DNA from: Otatea glauca
Taxonomy: Eukaryota; Streptophyta; Magnoliopsida; Poales; Poaceae
Direction: 5' to 3'
Assembly (NCBI GenBank): GCA_036346275.1
Contig: JAYEVK010000246.1
Location: forward strand, 62,001-126,000
Length of the DNA stretch: 64,000 nucleotides
A program made the position numbers and the translations under genes. Below the pieces are notes generated by a model. The model was not told where the DNA came from. It worked only from the letters and a program-made list of their open reading frames with translations, and searched no databases. This document shows, piece by piece, positions 22,200 through 35,119 of the stretch (positions are counted from its first letter, which is position 1; each line of letters opens with the position of its first letter).

Positions 22200-24914
22200 T
22201 GTAACATCTCAATTTTTAACTTATTTGGATTTAATATGGTTTTTATAGGTTTTCTGATTTTTTGAGATTTTTTGGAATTTATTAGAATTTTTCATTATTA
22301 TTGAATATGGACTATTTTGAAAAGTATTTAAAAGTTTGGAAATTTTTAATAAAAGTTTATCAAAAATATTTTATTTGGGTTCCAAATGTCTTAAAACATT
22401 TTTAGGAATTTTTACAGAATTTTTATAGTGTTCCTACTATTTTATTTGGCTTAAGGTATTTTCTGAAATTATTTTAAATCAAAAAATCCTGAGATAATCG
22501 TATGTATAGTGTTGGGCCAGAGCCCATAGGGCTTAGCCCATTTCGACCGGTTCAGCCCGTATTCTAGAAACCTTAGTCTTGGACCGTTGGATCTTAATCC
22601 AATGGTAGATTGCGATCATGAAACCCTAGTGGGTTGCGGCTGTTGGATCGCGTGGGTGACCCGGATTGAGCCGCGTTTTGCACATCATGCCGTCCATCAC
22701 GACATGTGTTCGGTACTTTGTCATCGTCTTCACGTGACCGAACAGGACACTGTTCTGTGTTCGAGTTGTGCCCACCATAGCCGAGCTCTCCGAGTCGGGT
22801 AAGGCTGGGATTTTGCGGCCAATAAAAGTGCGCGTTGGGACCGTCTTGAGTACAACAACCAAAGCCCTAAGCTAGCAAGTCGAGAAGCGCCATCATTTCA
22901 CCGAGATATGGAGTTTTTGAGGTGCGCCACTGTGAACAAAAAGCCGTCGATTCGCTGCCATCTGAGAAGCTTGAAGCCTGAGACTAGTCGTTTTGGATTC
23001 GTCGTTGTTAGATCTGTCGCGTGCGCACCCTAGATCAGCTGGAGCATCGTTCTAATTTTCTGATTTTTCTTTCATTCAGACTTTTTGAGAGCTCGTTCTT
23101 CCTCATACAAGCTCCGATTGAGACGATTTAAATTTCTAAAAAATTATAAAATTAATATATATTTAATGGTGAATTTTATTTGAATTTTAGAGTTTATTTG
23201 CTTTCTATCTTTGTGTTTATTTGGTATTTTATCTCGTTACGCGTAGACATCGAAGTGCTTAGAGCTTCCGAGGGAGAATCATTGACTTAAGATCAAGGTC
23301 CAAAGCAAGAGCAAGACCTTTTCTAAGGCAAGTTTGATTGATCATGTTGAATCCAGTTTTATAAAATCGCTATGTTGATTTAAAGTATGCATGATATTTT
23401 ATGTGTAGAATTATTTCAAAATAATTTGGGATCTAGTTATTAAACCCAATTGTATTATACCTACCTTGTCATTTGCATGCCATGATTATTTGTCATCCTA
23501 GGATGGTTCACTATTAGTTGGTTGCTAATAGATGCCAACGTGGGTTGGTTAGACCGTGTATAGTATGCTTAGTCATGCCACGTGCAATTCATGTCTTTTG
23601 AAAATATCAAATTAATCTTGATTGATGGAATATAGAACATGTTTATAGAATTGGTGTGTCAGGTGTGTCAGGTGTTGTCACACAATGATGTTGAGTTGTA
23701 GTGATGGGGTTGTTATGCAACGATGTTGAATTGTTGATGGCACGTGATGCATGGTAATCAACTGGTTGGTAAATAATTTAGATTGAGACAAGTGGCAAGG
23801 GGCAATATGCCAAGGTGGGCCAGAATGCAAAGGGATTGTGAAAGTGTTGTCTCGATCAACCTAAGGACTTAACCTTGCAAGCATTTGACCTGAGTCAAAC
23901 ATGAAACCACATGTGTGGAATAGGACGAACCTAGTTGATTAATTTGCAATGTCTTAGCTTTGGTACTACTATTAGTGGTGTGAGTCTCGAGTTATACGGT
24001 TCAACTCACATGGCGCAAGAGGGGGGCCTTGTTGTGGTGGTTATAGCCCTTTAACTTTGAAATCTTAGCGGTTAGTACTGGATTAAGACAGAGTTTTGTA
24101 AAGGCTTTATCATGATCTCTCTGCGGCACACAAAGAAAATGTGCTAATGACGTTGCACAAAGAGACGATCATGTCGTGTGGGTAAAGCGCATAACTTCTA
24201 CAAAGTGTAAAATCTATTCGGATAGCCGTGCTCGCGGTATTAAGCAATGCTGGGGAATTACAGTCAAGAGATAGATTTTGTAAAATGAAAACTTTGGAAA
24301 GGGAAGCTGGATGCAATTTGAAAGTTGGAAATATGATTTAGGGCTGGAAGCCAAGTTTACATGAGAAATACTTCAAAGTTATTATTTATTGTTATTTGTT
24401 TTACTGTCTTTTCAATATATTTATTGTATTTATTTGTAAATAATGTTTTATTGCAAAATAGACATATCAGAATAGAAATAAGCTTTGCATATGGTTATGT
24501 TAGAATTGCATTCTGTTCACAACTTGTTGAGTGCTTTATGTACTCACTCTTGTCAACAAAATCACCAGTTGAAAAGGAGTCTACACTAGCTCATGAAGAG
24601 GAGTACCAGGAGGAGGCGAACGTTTAGGGTGCCAGCCTTGTCAGTTGCCTGTGGTATCCTAAGGGGTTTATCTATATTTTCTTTTCGCTGTTGTTTAAAC
24701 TTGTTATCTTCTATTTAGCCTTGTGAGGCACATTCATGTAGGGTTGACCATAAGGTCAGTCAATAGATCAATAATTAATATATGAAGTCTTTTATTATGT
24801 TTCCACTGTGTATGATTGTGATATTCATCTATATTGAGCTTGTGTGCACTAGCGAGATCCTGGACTAGTGCGATATATACAGAGGGTCTGAATTTGCATA
24901 TTCAGGTCCCGACA
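22200..24914. mobile_element. Putative solo LTR, about 2.7 kb
   Basis: Starts TGTAACATCTC and ends GGTCCCGACA. The flanking 5-mers TAATA and TACTA agree at four of five positions. It shares long stretches with 39713-42429, for example TCATGATCTCTCTGC, AGAGACGATCAT and ATAGCCGTGC, has almost the same length, and has no internal retrotransposon genes. The relatedness and the perfect duplication of the other copy support the solo LTR reading. Confidence 0.7.
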
Positions 24915-25069
24915 TACTATCACCACCATCAAGTGCCCTCGAGATTGAAGTAAACATTCAAAAATTCAAACCACTATTCCCTTTGAGATTGATGCAAACT
25001 TTCAAAAATTCAAACCACCCTCCCATCTTCTAATCATTGCTATATGTCTTGCACGAGATTAATGCCCCA

Positions 25070-25690
25070 TTTCAAAAATAGGAATTTTTGAGGGAAACCA
25101 TGATGTTGTTCTCCTGTCCTGTTATCCAACTTCCAAACAAATTCAAAACATAGTATATGTTTTCTATTTTCCCAGACTCACTAAATGTTATGCATACTAC
25201 TCAAAATATAGTTAGATTTTTTTATGCTTTAACAAATTGGATTAAAGAAAATTAATTCCTAGAATGGTGCAAGAGAAAAAAAAGGATAACCCATAATAAA
25301 ATCCTGTAAAATATAAAAATAAAAAGCACACAAGTTTAGTCGGTGGGACTAAAACTATGACTTTGACCACACGACATAGGTGCCACACCAATTGGACTAG
25401 CCACTAGTTTGCCACTCTTATATGACTTGTGGTAATATTATAAAAGTAAGGACCTATTTGTAAAGTAGGAATTTCTGAGGGGCAAAAACATTACATTGAT
25501 CTACTATATTCCTACTTCTAAACAAACCGTAAATGTAATACGTGTTGTTTATTTCCCCATATCCACAAAATGTCATCGGTAAAACAACTCAAAATAAATA
25601 TTTATATTTAGGCTTTAAAGATATGAATTAATTAAAATCAATCTCTGTAATGCTAGGGGAGAGAAAATCATGGATAACCAATAAATTTCT
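25070..25690. repeat. Diverged direct duplication, about 370 bp apart
   Basis: 25070-25300 and 25440-25690 share an ordered series of phrases (TAGGAATTTYTGAGG, TCTATTTTCCC against TTATTTCCCC, ACTCAAAATA, GGATAACC). Old tandem copies, no gene. Confidence 0.5.
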
Positions 25691-26250
25691 TTCCTTAGTG
25701 ATTTTTAAAAGCTTTGCAAATAAGGGAGCTATAGATTATACCAGAAGTTAAGATCTCGCAAAGAATCGCGCCATTTGTCCAAGGGAGATTTCTTCATGAT
25801 AGGATTTGAGGAAGATGTTGACATTTCTTATGTTTTAGTACATTGCGGATCAAACTTCTTGATGCATGTACACAGAACCTGCATACACTTTAAGTAAAAT
25901 AATCATGAACTAGAATTACAATATGTACTCTTTTTCAATTTAGATAAGCATTTGGACCAAATATAAAAAATTATTGGAAAGATGCGACTATATATTAACT
26001 CGTAGGAAAATGCTAAAAAGATAGTTGTCTGAAATTTATCTTAGCATGGGATGATGGCTGCAACAATTCAATTTAAACATTACAATAGTTCAATCCAAAT
26101 GTTGCCATATCATTGTATTTTTGTAGTTTTCACTACAATATATATAGCTAATCTGTTTCACAATATAAGTCCGTTTTCATGGGATTAGTCAAGTGTATCG
26201 CATTATATCATTGCTATAATCTAGTTATATTTATTACAGTTTTTAGATCA

Positions 26251-27509
26251 AATTTCACGAACCTACCAACATTTCATCCTAATAGTCAAGCAACTACCAC
26301 TTCTATGACCAATTTGACAAAACCACCATTACTTTGGGCTTACTTCTCATAGAACTATAGTAGCATTGATCAGGACAGGTCTGGCCACTTGGGTGCACCT
26401 GGCGGTGAGACGAACCAAATCGCAATGCCACGTCATCCCATCACGTATAGTGATGACATGAACCAGGTGGATCAGGCTAGTAGGACATGGCAGGGCAGGT
26501 GGGAGCTGGTGTGGTCAAACTGCCCAAGTTGCGTCTAGGTTGGGCTCGTGGGAGGTAGTCCGTGTGACCAGCATTGAGTGCGCGTATAAAATTTGTGGGA
26601 GGTGAGAAATGGCACCCACCCTGCATGGGCTTTATGTGTGCACACGATGCTGGTCGTGCACACCACATCCCACGAGCCAACCCTGACACGCAGTGTTCTA
26701 AATAAAGGTTGTTAAGGCCTTTCAAATGGCTGTTAAAATTGTAAAGGTCCCCTACTCGTTACGTTTATGAACATTTCAAGGTTAGACCGTTTTATCGGGT
26801 CATTTTTCACTTTAACGGCTGTTAACGTTTAACAAGCCCATTTTATCAGACCATTTATTTGGGTAAAATTGCAAGATTGCCATATGATATAGAACATTAT
26901 GACATACATAAGATGAATGCTAGTTTTGCTTTTTATTGCTAGTTGAGTTGTTCATTCATTTAATTATGATTCTTCAATTACATTCACATCATGTTATCTT
27001 TTTTCTTCATGTCACCGCTGTGAACAATTGTCGATAGCTTGATAGTTTCATTCTATATGCATGAAAGAAGATGAATCAGATGCTTATTTTGTTACTATAA
27101 ACATGTGTATATATTTCTCAGAATTTTTAATAGTAAAACTGTTTACAAGATTGTTTACAAGGCCACTTATTGTATACACTAAAAGGTGGGGTGACCGTTC
27201 GTTCGCCATTTACCGTTATATAGAACATTGCTGATGCTGCCCAGTTTGATCGCACTAGCTCCCACCCGGTTTGCCACATCGGTTCGATCAACCCAACCTT
27301 CTAGCCCCTGTCATCACTACATGTGACGGGATAATATTGCACTGCGATTCGGTTCATCTTACTACCAGATGAGCCCAAGTGGCCAAACCCATCCTAAATA
27401 GTACTTATGTGCGAAGTAGACCTAGAGTAATGGTGGCTTTGTGAAATTGGTCATAGAAGTGGTAATTCCTTGACAATTAGGACAAAATGTTGGTAGGTTT
27501 GTGAGATTT
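26251..27509. mobile_element. Fold-back / long-TIR element
   Basis: The left arm 26251-26528 is the inverted counterpart of 27235-27509: both carry ACCTACCAACATTT, TACCACTTCTATGACCAATT and GGCCACTTGGG in the same order once one is reversed. The inner part (26536-26682) is itself an inverted repeat (TTGGGCTCGTGGGA / TCCCACGAGCCAACCC). Arms of about 275 bp suggest a Mutator-like or fold-back element. No target duplication was found. Confidence 0.7.
26691..27230. mobile_element. hAT-like MITE inserted in the fold-back element
   Basis: Ends CAGTGTTCTAAATAA and, reverse-complemented, CAATGTTCTATATAA. Flanks CTGACACG and CTGATGCT agree at five of eight positions. Interior includes GGCTGTTAA and AACGGCTGTTAACG; no gene. 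Confidence 0.55.
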
Positions 27510-27979
27510 ACTCTTTTTTTATGTCTACCCATTATTTTAACGCTGAGAATATTGAGTGGTAGAGCATTTCATCTAGAGAATTATACACATGTATTTTCGT
27601 CAAAAAAAATAGATACATGTATGACATTCATAATGATGTAAATTTGTAAATTGACACCTGCTAGAAGCAAATTTGCATGGCAATCTAGCTACAGAGACTG
27701 TCAGAATACGACAAGCTACCTTAAGCTAGCCAGCTGTATATTGTATTTTCTTTGTATTATAGATGTATTTGGAAGAGAGGAGAGGACAAAATTGCATTAA
27801 TTGCAAATAAAAAATGGAAGGGGAAGTAGGGAAAGTCTGCTGCTCAATTAATGAGGCAAAGTTGCGAGTGCAGTAATTTACAGGAAGGACAAGATTCACA
27901 CTCCAAATCAGTGAAAGGTAAAGTTTTCATTTCAATTTTGTCCTAAAGGACACTGTGTGGGGGTCACTCCAAAGGTTCC

Positions 27980-29190
27980 TCAATAGAGGCGATGAATAAT
28001 TGGGTAACCTGAGAGCGTGTTTGGGAATTTGTATTGAAAGGTTGCAAGTTCTAAAATTTTCAAAAGTTTCAGTGCAGTAGCAGTCTGACCGCCATGGAAA
28101 TTGCGGTCTAACCACATGGTGTAGTGCAACCAGGCCTGAGTAGCTAGTCCATTTTTCCCAAAGAAGGGGTTTATGTCTCAAGCTTATAGCATTCTGACCG
28201 CAGGTTGGTTGGCGATTTGAATAGTGCATCTGACCATCATAGGGGTTAGCGGTCTAATCGATATCTTGTTTTCAACAAGAGTGAATTTCGGGTTTTGAGT
28301 ATTGACTAGGTTTGAGGGATATGGGATCGATGCAGTAACGTTGCATGTTGAATATTTTGACTAATAATTTATGATCGAACATGGTTTTTTGTCTATTGTG
28401 TGTAGGTGGCTTGGGTGAGATAGTTGGGCTCAAGCAAGAACCACGATAGACAAGAATCATGGAAGAGAAAGTTGATACAAGGACCTTGTTGAAGCAAGAT
28501 GGTGCAAGTGGTGCGCCAAGTTACTTGGGCCCATGCAAGTTAGGATGGTTTGGTGGAATCCTTATGCATGAGAGACTTGATGGCATGTCATTGGTACCAT
28601 AAGCATATGTGTCAAGGTAAGGGAAATGCTTCGAGGTGAACAAATGGCTAAAGGTTGGTAGTGAGGCATTTTGGTAAAGTGTCCAATATTAAAAAAAAGT
28701 AATGAAATACAAAACTACGATGGTGGCCTAAGTGATTTAGGTTAAGTAATGAGGGAAGAGTCAAGTGAATTTAGGTTCTGGAGCATCAGTGAAAGAACAT
28801 GTGAGTGGATGGACAATATCCTTTAAGATCCTGGCCTAGGGTTAAGACAAATAGAAAGAGGTATGCCTCCTCTATATAGAGAGATGAGAGAGAGAGAGAG
28901 TTATCTCTTAAGTCTTTGTGCTCATGAATAGAAAGAGCAGGTGATCTTAGAATACTTAGAAAATTCATGAGACTTGTGTGTTCCCCATGGAGCTCTTGTT
29001 CTCCTAGGAGCTGTTGCTATAAATAGTCCTCATCAAGTAGCAATAGAGATCCCAAACTCGGCAAAGTATTTTTTTTCACGCTCTTGTTTTAGATGTGGCT
29101 TTCTTGATTTAGTTATGTTTTGCCTCTCATTTCCCTATTCTTGATATTGTTTTTGTGTCAAGGATTTGTAAGACATGGTTTTGACTCTAA
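27980..29190. other. Probable LTR-retroelement debris
   Basis: Contains several CGGTCTAACC / GTCTGACCGC words, a motif I associate with rice LTR elements. A short GA run lies at 28884-28902. No intact frame, no paired LTRs found. Assignment is inference. Confidence 0.3.
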
Positions 29191-29199
29191 GAGTCTAGA

Positions 29200-29616
29200 T
29201 ATTAAGGAAAATGAGTCATATCATAATTATTTAGGACTTAGAGAGGTGCTATATGAATTCCTAGGAGAATCCTAATAGGATTGGGATTCTTACTTCACTT
29301 TAGAGCAAGTTTCGTACTTCTATTTGGAGTACAAGGGGACTATATAAATCCATGAGGGGTGGCCATAGAGAACCCAAGGTTCGAGAGGGCTCTGAGAGAG
29401 CAACAATTACTTTACTCTTTTTAGGTTGTGCTTAACGAATTTGTGGTCGGCTTCGCCAAATCATTTTCTCTTGTCACGGTTGCTTCATCGCCATTATTTT
29501 GGTTCTCTACAAGATTCATCTACCATGTTCTTGAGACCGTGCTTGCTCATGTTGTATCTTACAAACTGATCATATATGGGGACTGCTGTGCATAACAAGG
29601 GTATCAGAGTGTAACA
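29200..29616 (+). repeat. 5' LTR of the Copia element
   Basis: Shares with the 3' LTR the phrases TGAATTCCTAG, GGTCGGCTTCGC and CTCTACAAGATTCATCT. Ends GAGTGTAACA just before the primer-binding site. The start near TATTAAGGAAAATGAG is approximate. Confidence 0.65.
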
Positions 29617-29728
29617 AGTGGTATAAGAGCCAAGACAAGATTAATCTGATTCGTGAGAAGGTCAGTAAAGCTCATATAACACAAAATCAAATCAATGTCA
29701 ATGATGTGGAATCAAGTAGAGTAATTTA

Positions 29729-30758
29729 ATGGCGGAGAAAATTTAGTGTGCGGCAATGTGTGGTGAAGGATATCCTTGTCCAGCAGGGACTAATCAATGC
29801 TCTTGAATGGGAGAAAGTTGAAAAGACGTCCGTTGAAGACTGAAAGATTATGGAGTAGAAGACTATCAGTACAATCTGTCTCTCTCTCTTCGATGAGGTA
29901 AACTACTCGATGATCAAGAAAAATTCACCAAAAAATTATGGAAGGACTTAGAAGAAATGTGTATGGCAAAGTGGCTGACAAACTAGTGGGTTCTAAAGTG
30001 ACAACTCTACAGTTTGCACTTGAAAGAAAACACACGGTTTGTTGACCATCCCAATTTCTTCAACAAACTTGTCACATAGTTTTCTTGTGTGGATGAGAAA
30101 ATTGAGAATGACAAGCTCATCATACTAGCTCCATCTCTACAATCATCACGAGAGCAATTGTCATGAATATTCTCATCAGGAAAAACAATCTCAACTTCAA
30201 TTAGGCAGTGCATATCTATTGGAGGCGGAGTCCTTGAAAAAGCCATTGGAATCTTCATCATTAGGTGATCAAGCATTGGTTGTCATAGGTGTTGCAGATA
30301 AAAGCAATAGTCAAAGGAAGAAGAATATCAAGAGCAAGGGCACACATGTATGATATCTATGTGACAAGGGAAGTCACATGATAAAAGACTGTCCGAGTTA
30401 AAGAAAATGAAGGATGCATGCTCAGTGGCGATATATGATTCAAACGTACTTATCGTCAGTCAATCAAGTACTTATCAAAGATGGATATTGGATTCAAGTT
30501 GTTGATTCCATATATGTTCATCAAGGGGGGATGTTTGACGAAGGACCTCTACGCTTAGCGCATGAAACTGTTCACTTACCGTATTGCAAGAAGTATACAA
30601 TTACTGATGTGAAAACTGTTACATTGGAGATGTATGATGGAGCACATCACACATTGATGGGAGTTCGATATATTCTTGTCTTGAAGAAGAATTTAATATT
30701 TGTGAGGCTGCTTGAACTCGAAGGTTGTGAGGTTCACTTGGATGTAGAGTCATGCTAG
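29729..30758 (+). pseudogene. Copia gag and N-terminal pol, decayed
   Basis: Starts ATGGCGGAGAAA. In three frames it reads pieces of a Copia gag (ISTICLSLSDEVNYSMIK, LWKDLEEMCMAKWLTN, FNKLV, VDEKIENDKLIILAPSL), a partial zinc knuckle (YLCDKGSHMIKDCP near 30350-30392), and from 30414 an open frame with VRYILVLKKNLI, the usual stretch after the Copia protease. The protease DSG is not clear. Several stops and shifts. Confidence 0.7.
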
Positions 30759-31316
30759 TTACTTGCAAAGGGCAGATGATCATGAACAATATCTGGAGCA
30801 ATGGAGGATATTGATTGATGGATAAAACTGAAGGAAGGGCAACCAAAAGGAGATCTAATAAAAATCCTAATCAGGAGAAGGAATCCGTTTTGTCAGTAAT
30901 AGGTACTCAAATCTCAACTATAGTTTTGTACGAAAATGCAAAGAGGGTTGTAAAATCTAACAGGCGCAAAGGTGAAGGTGCGAGCTGTTGGAGGAAAGAA
31001 AACGTGGCAGGACCAACCACACAATACTGGCGAGTAGGTGGAGCTTTGAGGCAATACAAACCTATGGCATGAAGGATTGTAGGAATAGGAGGTGTGGTTA
31101 ACCAAATTATAAAAGAAAAGAGCTCTCAAGTGGAGGGACTAGGCGGCCAGGCATAGATTCTAACACACATATTGTGATGATGTGTATGAGCCCCTGTGGT
31201 GGGGGCACTTCCAAAGGCGGGAGATAACACAAAGAAAGGAATAAAAAATATATTCAACTTGGAGCAAGTTCTTGCAGAAGTACAAAGACTTCGACGGATA
31301 AGAGTAAAGGTAGAAA

Positions 31317-32573
31317 TAGTAGAGGAAAGTGACTCATATCCTAATCATTTAGGACTTGGAGAGGTTTGCTACATGAATTCCTAGAAAAATCCTATTAAGA
31401 TTAGGATTTCTACTTCACTTTGGAGTAGTGTTTCTACTTCTCTTTGGAAGAGAACTAAGGGGCCTACATAAACCTATGAAGGGTGACCATAGATAATCGA
31501 AGCTAAGAAGAAGCAACTCATCCAAAGTAGAGGACGTATGAGAGGATTAGATGCTAAATTATTCTTTTTAGAATTGCTAATTTGAGGGTGCTCTCACCAA
31601 ATGTTTAGTGAGGACGTCTCACTTCCCTTCCCCCTCAAATGCTCTCTCATCATGACACTTGATGCCATCCCCTTCATCCTACTCCCCCATTCCCTTCCCA
31701 TCAAATTCAAAATAGTTTTGTTTTTCAAATCCCCCCAAGTTTTTGAATAAATACTTTTTAACCACTTTCGAAAGTTTTTTAATTCAAAAACCAATTTTGA
31801 AAGTTTTTTAATCCAAACTTTTCTAACGAAATGTTTTTATTGAAACTTTTCGAACCGAAAGTTTTTTGAATCAAAAATTTTCAATCCAAAAGTTTTTGAA
31901 TTAAATTTTTTTCACAGTAAGAACTTTCTAATTTGAGAATTTTATATGTAAAATTTTTCAAGTTGAAATTTTCAATTTAAAATTTTTCGTGTCAAAACTT
32001 TCTAATTTGAAAAATTTCAAGTTGAAACTTTCTAATTTAAATTTTCTCGATTTGAATCTTTCCGAGTTAAAATATTTCGAGTTGAGTATTTTTTTTGTTG
32101 AAACTTCCTATTTAAAATTTTCTAATTTAAAATTTTGTGTTAGAGAGGGGAATGAAGGGATGTGGTGGAGTGAGTAGGGAAGAGGAAAAGGTGGAGGTGG
32201 ATGCAGAGGATAGCACGTGCCATCTAAGGAGAGTGTCCTTAACTTTTTTAGTTTGAAGGTAACATCAAACTAGTCATATCCCTTCTTTTAGTACTAGATT
32301 TTTGTATATGGCAAGGATCCGAGGGTCCTAAAAGGTTTAAGAAGGTTGTGGGAGATTGATAATTCCTTATATTATTTTGAGGTTGTGCTTCAAAAATTTA
32401 CGGTCGGCTTCGCTAGATCTTTTTCTCTCGTTGTGGTTGTTTTGTCTCCATTATTTTAGTTCTCTCTACAAGATTCATCTGCATCATTCTTGAAACCATG
32501 CACGTTCTTGTCATATCTCACAAACTTTGATTCGATCCAGGGGCTGATACGCATAAGAAGGGGTATAAGAGTG
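31317..32573 (+). repeat. 3' LTR of the Copia element, interrupted
   Basis: 31317-31570 and 32381-32573 together align to the 5' LTR. The piece between is an insertion. The end near GAGTGTGA is one or two bases uncertain. Confidence 0.6.
31571..32380. mobile_element. Insertion in the LTR with TTTGAAA-type degenerate array
   Basis: Absent from the 5' LTR. Possible ends GAGGGTGCTCTC (near 31584) and GAGAGTGTCC (near 32229) are roughly inverted. From 31740 to 32140 it is an irregular array of AT-rich words such as AACTTTCTAATTT, AAATTTCAAGTTG and AAGTTTTTTAAT, giving an apparent Leu/Asn/Lys-rich frame that I do not take as a gene. Boundaries approximate. Confidence 0.5.
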
Positions 32574-33296
32574 TGATCCCATCCAACTATGTCCTTCTTG
32601 AAACAACTTCATGAAGTTGCTCGGCTTTGAGAATTGAATGGTACAAACTTGGGTTTTTTTTGCTACAAGGAGCATGGGTTTGGTTCTTGTGATTAAGAGT
32701 GCTTGGACCTGTGGAGAATCCTTAATCATGTTGAATTAAATCCTCCCACGAGCTATTCAAAATCATGGTTTTTATTTTTTGCCCAGTTTTAGTGCCTCTT
32801 GAGTTCAAGAGCAAAAATGTCTCAACTCTATAAAGTTCTTGCTAGATCTCTTTGTGGTTTAGGTTCCTGAGCTGTTGTAAAGGGGTGCATAAGGTAACTT
32901 TTGCAAACCGTTTTGGCCAAGATTGAGGATTTCAAATGGTGCTTGAATGGCTTAACATTTGCCGCCATAGTGTAGATTGTAAGCTTTTGTAGTCAATTAA
33001 TTAAATGGTACTAGAATCTACAAGAGCTGTCAAAATCGAAAATGATAGCATGATTCATGTGTTTGGATTTCCTACAAATAGATTCATGTAACGAATGAAA
33101 TGTTTTCCTCAAATTTTCACTTTCTCAAAACTTTTAAAAGGTATTCATAAAACAGAAGAAAAATAAAGCGGGAAATAAAATATACACCATTCATGTACAT
33201 ATGTCAATTTTTATAACATTGCCTCACCAAGAAATTGGACAAACTAATGTGAACTTATACATTTTTGTAATGATCATACATACTCCGTATATTATA
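32574..33296. other. Intergenic, no gene seen
   Basis: AT-rich, no recognisable frame, RNA or repeat boundary. Confidence 0.5.
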
Positions 33297-34015
33297 TCCC
33301 CATGAGCTTCGCGCCCCTCGCGCTATCCACGCCATTTTTGCACGACGTGCTTGCTCCGTAGTGCGCCGCGTCGTCCACTTTGCTCACTGGCTGATACGGC
33401 TCAATTATTTTACTCCCTCACTCGGCCGCAACGCTTGCGTGGCACGACGGTAGCGCGCTTCGCCCCCAGCCAGCCGGTTGCGCGTTCAATTCCCACTCCC
33501 GCGCGTGCGCGCCCGCAGAAGATTTTTGCTCGAGCAACACGTGGCGCGCATGCTGAGGGCCGCAGGCGATGCATGGCGCCTTTTTTGTGAAAAAGACCCT
33601 CGGAATTCCTAAAATTACGTGCATGCCCTTTTTTTCCTGTAAGGCCCCAGAAAATTACAGGAAAACCCAATTTTTTTGTACAGAGGCCCCCAAAATTACG
33701 TATTTGCCCATTTTTTATAAGGAGACCCCTGAAACTGTCAAAATTTGTTTTCTTTTGCGTAAGAGGCCCCCAAAAAATATGATAGACTTTTCGAAAATAC
33801 ATATTAGTCCATTTTTTTTCGATCCTCAAAACTTCCGAAATTCCTTTTTTTTGCAGATACCTCCAAAAAATTAAAAAAAAACTTTTCGAATTTGTGTACA
33901 AACCGTGTACATACAAATCCTTTCTGCGAAAGACCCCTAAAAAACGAAATCGCGCGAACTTTTTTCGTCGACCAAGTTGCGGCTAGCGCGGCGTGCGCCG
34001 CGCCCACACATCTAG
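33297..34015 (+). mobile_element. Candidate small Helitron, 719 bp, with internal array
   Basis: The right end has a perfect hairpin, GCGCGGCG-TG-CGCCGCGC, then CCACACAT and CTAG, followed by T. This is the textbook Helitron 3' end. A matching 5' end TCCCCATGAGCTTCG follows an A at 33296; the 5' choice is less certain. The interior has a GC-rich left part (33300-33590) and a degenerate array of about 40-bp units with GGCCCC-AAAATTACG-like cores (33590-33950). No gene. Confidence 0.65.
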
Positions 34016-34421
34016 TTTGAATTAAGAGCTTTTCTCTGTTGCGGTCTACATAACCGGGGCATAACCAACGCTAAATCTAATCTTAAGCGTTGATCTAGAG
34101 GGCTAGAGTAGTCCTTTAACACATCCAAAAGGAGCATAATGGGCTATAACTGTTCAATAGCTGTGCCAAGTTTTGTGTCACCAATTTTTGCCTTGTTTAA
34201 TAATCAGGCCGTGGCCATACTGGGCTAAATGGGTTTGTATCAGATTATGGCCTGACACCAACCTAATCTAACCATGAAACCTTTTATATGTTATCTCACA
34301 CATGAATAAGTATACTATTTGTGAGTAATTATGTCACAATTGTACTGTAGTAAACTATACCTTGCTACGAGCTTAGATGATATTAATATTAATCAACAGC
34401 TATAAAATAATGTTTATTTAC

Positions 34422-34547
34422 CTCTGCTTTGCTTGCTCTTAATAGTGAAATTTCCAGCCGTGAACTTGGAATAATATAATTTAATGCTGGCTCACCAAGA
34501 GAACCATTTGGCATCTGTCTTATCTGTCCTAAAAAGCGAACAGTACT
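34422..34547 (-). pseudogene. Exon-like fragment of an unrecognised gene
   Basis: 42 open codons between a TTGCAG acceptor and a GTAAAT donor on the minus strand, reading STVRFLGQIRQMPNGSLGEP and, further on, YIIPSSRLEISLLRASKAE. In unit 2 (36736-36830) the same exon has lost about 39 bp and gained one base, so the frame is broken there. I do not recognise the protein. No downstream exons are present, so even this copy is likely a relic. Confidence 0.45.
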
Positions 34548-35119
34548 CTGCAATCCTTCAATCCGATTGTAGTGGTATATAAATATATCCCCTATTTAGC
34601 AAGTGCACACACTTCCTTATTATATGCTCCTGCGAAAATTACAAAAAGAACACAATTAACCCTTAATATGCATATTGCTCAACCTACACACAAGTGAAAT
34701 AAGAAGTCAGATACTTACCTGAGAATTGAATTTGACAATGTAATCAGCACGTCAAGAAATGATGTATACACCAACTAGCTAGGCTTGAAAAATCACAAAA
34801 GGGTAAAAAAAACAAACTTTTTTTTCAGCAATCATTAGAAAAGGGCTTAATTATGGACGTAAAAGAACAGCAATGGCTAGGGTGGGGGATGGGGTTATCG
34901 ATCACTAGAAAATAAGAGATTAGATGTGACTTGAAAGAACAATGCACAGCTCGCAGGGTAAGCAATATCTAGCTAGGAAGGAAAGGAAAGGGATGTGTCT
35001 CCTTGCAGCACTGTCTAATATAGACAAGTAACATCAAAAAAAAACGACATAGGTCGAAAGAGCCTGAAGCTTGTTTAAAGAACAAAGGGGATAACTTATC
35101 ATGTGCGTCCTAATATCTA

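Larger units (their letters stand above)
29200..32573 (+). mobile_element. Internally deleted Copia LTR element
   Basis: Two diverged LTRs (29200-29616 and 31317-32573) enclose a decayed gag and a start of pol. A primer-binding site, TGGTATAAGAGCC, follows the first LTR at 29619-29631 and fits initiator-Met tRNA (usual form TGGTATCAGAGCC). The second LTR carries a large insertion. Integrase, reverse transcriptase and RNase H are missing, so the element cannot move by itself. Confidence 0.75.

Noticed and set aside
31989..32177. Leu/Asn/Lys-rich frame resembling a pentapeptide or LRR-like repeat
   Set aside because: Generated by the AT-rich word array; no conserved hydrophobic spacing.
33410..33916. 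Minus-strand frame of 168 codons in the small Helitron
   Set aside because: It follows the repeat units (repeated phrase about every 13 codons) and the GC-rich part; looks like repeat composition.
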